From contig NZ_BBXF01000003.1 of NCBI RefSeq assembly GCF_001570585.1, forward strand, positions 283,353-347,352: a stretch of DNA of 64,000 bases, in the 5' to 3' direction. This stretch comes from Herbidospora daliensis (GTDB lineage: Bacteria; Actinomycetota; Actinomycetes; Streptosporangiales; Streptosporangiaceae). The notes beneath the pieces are model-generated. The model was not told where the DNA came from, did not search any database, and saw only the letters and a list, made by a program, of their open reading frames with translations. The translations under genes were made by a program, and so were the position numbers. Below are positions 62,614-64,000 of the stretch, in pieces (the stretch's first letter is position 1; each line of letters opens with the position of its first letter).

Positions 62614-63291
62614 TCACACCGCCGTGTAGCCGACGGTGCCGCGCACGACGTCCAGGACCTGGGCGCCGGTCGCGTAGCTGAGGAAGACCCGCTCGGCGCG
62701 CCCGCGCGGCGGGAAGAAGCCGTCGACGCACAGGACCGTCGTGGCCGTGCCGTAGGTGGACCGGAACGCGACGTCCTCGAAGGCGACCCAGGTGTCCCAG
62801 TCGGCGTCGAACAGGTCGAGCGCCGTCGCGCGGATCAGCCGCGCCATCGTGCGCGACAACCCCGAGCCGCGCAACCGGGGATGCACCCACAACCCGCCGA
62901 CGTGGGCGATCCGGCCCGACAACGCGGGCACCGGCGTGGCGAGCTCGATCCCGGCCGCCATCTCGGGCGGGACCGGGTCGAACCACAACGCGAGCGACTC
63001 GACCAGCGCGGCGAAGTCGCGGGTCACGAACACCCGCCCCGCGCCGCAGGCGACCACCTCGCCGCCCGCGTCGAGCGCGGACAGGTGGAAGGCCGAGCCG
63101 GGGACGATCCGGCTGCGGGCGGGGTCGAAGGTCGGGTTGACGCCGTCGGCCCCCATGGCCGCGCCGACGACCTCGGCCCAGCGGTGCAGGTCGCCGGTCA
63201 GCCGCAGCCGCAGGCCGCGCCGCCCGGCCCATTCGGCGGACGCGGTCGCGAGCTCGCGGACCTCGGGCCGCCGGAAGAAGATCCCCCTCAT
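62614..63291 (-). CDS. GNAT-like acetyltransferase
   Basis: 225 residues from ATG 63291. The GNAT acetyl-CoA motif is visible as HVGGLWVHPRLRGSGLSRTM (about 140-160), with RGSG forming the pyrophosphate loop. The rest is less conserved, with a large N-terminal region (VNPTFDPARSRIVPGSAFHL). The acceptor is unknown. It is joined almost without gap to the ThiF-like gene downstream, so the two proteins probably work in one pathway. A hairpin lies 19 bp before the start. Confidence 0.72.
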   Translation of the reverse strand: MRGIFFRRPEVRELATASAEWAGRRGLRLRLTGDLHRWAEVVGAAMGADGVNPTFDPARSRIVPGSAFHLSALDAGGEVVACGAGRVFVTRDFAALVESLALWFDPVPPEMAAGIELATPVPALSGRIAHVGGLWVHPRLRGSGLSRTMARLIRATALDLFDADWDTWVAFEDVAFRSTYGTATTVLCVDGFFPPRGRAERVFLSYATGAQVLDVVRGTVGYTAV

Positions 63292-63309
63292 GGCCACCAG
63301 GCTCGCCGC

Positions 63310-63328
63310 TCGCCCCGAAGCGGGGCGA
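63310..63328. terminator. Hairpin between the methyltransferase and GNAT genes
   Basis: TCGCCCCG-AAG-CGGGGCGA forms an 8-bp stem with a three-base loop, 18 bp after the methyltransferase stop on the - strand. It lacks a U-run. It could end the upstream transcript or be an attenuating leader hairpin for the GNAT gene. Confidence 0.5.
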
Positions 63329-63346
63329 TAGCCGCGAGCGGGACAA

Positions 63347-64000
63347 TCAGGTAGACGCGGCCCCGGGCCGCCGCGCCACGAAGACGAGCTCCATGCCGGG
63401 CCGGTCGGGCGCGCCGCGCACCTCGTCGACGGCGAAACCGTGCTCCCGCAGGTCGGCCTCGACCTCGGCGCGCTCACGGAACCGCAGCGTCGATTCGGAG
63501 ACCACCACCGCCCCGTCGGACGCGAACACGTGCACGCCCCGGAAGCTCACCAGCGGCAGGCGCACCCCGGTCAGCTCGCGCCAGGTCTCGACCCGGCCGG
63601 CACCCGGGATGTCGGTCACGCGGTGGGTGGTCGCGCGGCTCCACCCGGCCCACTCCTCCCACACCCGCCGCGCCGGGTCGCGCGTCTCGAAGACGAACCG
63701 CCCGCCGGGCCGCAGCGCCCGGAACACGCCGCGCAGCGTCCGGCGCCACGCGTCGGCGTCGACGATCGCCTGGACGGCGTTGCCGGTCATCGTCGCCAGG
63801 TCGGCCCCCAGGGGCGGCAGGTCGCCCGCGTCGCCGTCGAGCCAGCGCACCTGTTCGGCGCCCGGCTTGCCCCGCGCGACGTCGACCGACGCCTTCGCGG
63901 GATCGATCGCGGTGACCGCGATCCCGCGTCCGGCCAGCAGCAACGCGAACACGCCGGTGCCGCACCCGACGTCCACGACCGACCGCGCGCCGAACTCCGC
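63347..64000 (-). CDS. SAM-dependent methyltransferase, 5' end cut by the window
   Basis: The frame is open to the window edge; 217 residues are visible, preceded by an unknown number. Motif I (VDVGCGTGVFALLLA) is near the visible start, followed by AIDPAKASVD, a LDGDAGDLPP motif and LRPGGRFVFETRD, the classical class I methyltransferase order (Methyltransf_25-like). The C-terminal part has VRLPLVSFRGVHVF. The substrate is unknown. It is followed by a hairpin and then the GNAT and ThiF-like genes. Confidence 0.85.
   Translation of the reverse strand, partial: AEFGARSVVDVGCGTGVFALLLAGRGIAVTAIDPAKASVDVARGKPGAEQVRWLDGDAGDLPPLGADLATMTGNAVQAIVDADAWRRTLRGVFRALRPGGRFVFETRDPARRVWEEWAGWSRATTHRVTDIPGAGRVETWRELTGVRLPLVSFRGVHVFASDGAVVVSESTLRFRERAEVEADLREHGFAVDEVRGAPDRPGMELVFVARRPGAAST

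Noticed and set aside
1-64000. CRISPR arrays, tRNA or rRNA genes, transposases or phage genes
   Set aside because: No regularly spaced repeats, cloverleaf sequences or integrase/transposase motifs were found on reading both strands.

Overview
This is a very GC-rich window. Its content points to a secondary-metabolite-producing actinomycete: modular type I polyketide synthases (PKS), a SARP/AfsR-type regulator, an Lsr2-like DNA-binding module, DUF1707 and CGNR proteins, many GTG/TTG starts and 4-base ATGA/GTGA gene overlaps. A Streptosporangiales- or Streptomyces-like host is plausible, but genus cannot be fixed from the sequence alone. No tRNA, rRNA, CRISPR array, insertion sequence or plasmid origin was seen.

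Region 1 (1-32.3 kb) is a type I PKS locus, entered in mid-gene. On the + strand are the end of a module (DH-KR-ACP), a KS-AT-KR-ACP protein and a bimodular KS-AT-KR-ACP-KS-AT-KR-ACP protein. These are followed by an FkbK/J/I/H-type cassette (dehydrogenase, free ACP, acyl-ACP dehydrogenase, HAD-type glyceryl-ACP enzyme) without the usual O-methyltransferase, so the expected extender is hydroxymalonyl-ACP. A type II thioesterase and a Sfp-type phosphopantetheinyl transferase close this strand. Converging on it from the - strand are a two-gene ABC exporter, a KS-AT-KR-ACP protein, a KS-KR-ACP protein that has lost its AT, and another acyl-CoA dehydrogenase. All complete modules carry KR without DH or ER, so this part of the product should be a polyol. 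No chain-release domain lies in the window.

Region 2 (32.3-45.4 kb) is mixed. It holds a GT39-type membrane glycosyltransferase, a small APH-fold kinase, a DUF1707 protein, a DHFR-family reductase and a membrane-anchored propeller-like protein. An operon of ECF sigma factor, zinc-finger membrane anti-sigma factor and ABC transporter follows, then a secreted protein that looks like an inactivated zinc metallopeptidase, an FMN-binding protein, a small secreted protein behind a structured leader, and an AfsR-like regulator.

Region 3 (45.4-56.1 kb) is a tight + strand operon: class III aminotransferase, SDR epimerase, UbiA/DPPR-synthase-like enzyme, three GT2 glycosyltransferases, a flippase-like LPG-synthase membrane domain, a methyltransferase and two membrane-anchored endonuclease/exonuclease/phosphatase (EEP) proteins. 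One EEP protein keeps the catalytic residues and the other has lost several. The set looks like an uncharacterised polyprenyl-phosphate-linked cell-envelope glycan or glycolipid pathway and, with the AT-less PKS, is the most novel-looking content here.

Region 4 (56.1-64 kb) is accessory. It contains an Lsr2-like/DUF6461-like fusion, an epoxide-hydrolase-like enzyme, a frameshifted PEP-mutase-family gene, a CGNR regulator with a Mug-type DNA glycosylase, and a MerR-controlled Cys-protein/merR/chrA set with a recognisable MerR-type promoter. A ThiF-like protein, a GNAT protein and a methyltransferase cut by the window end complete it.
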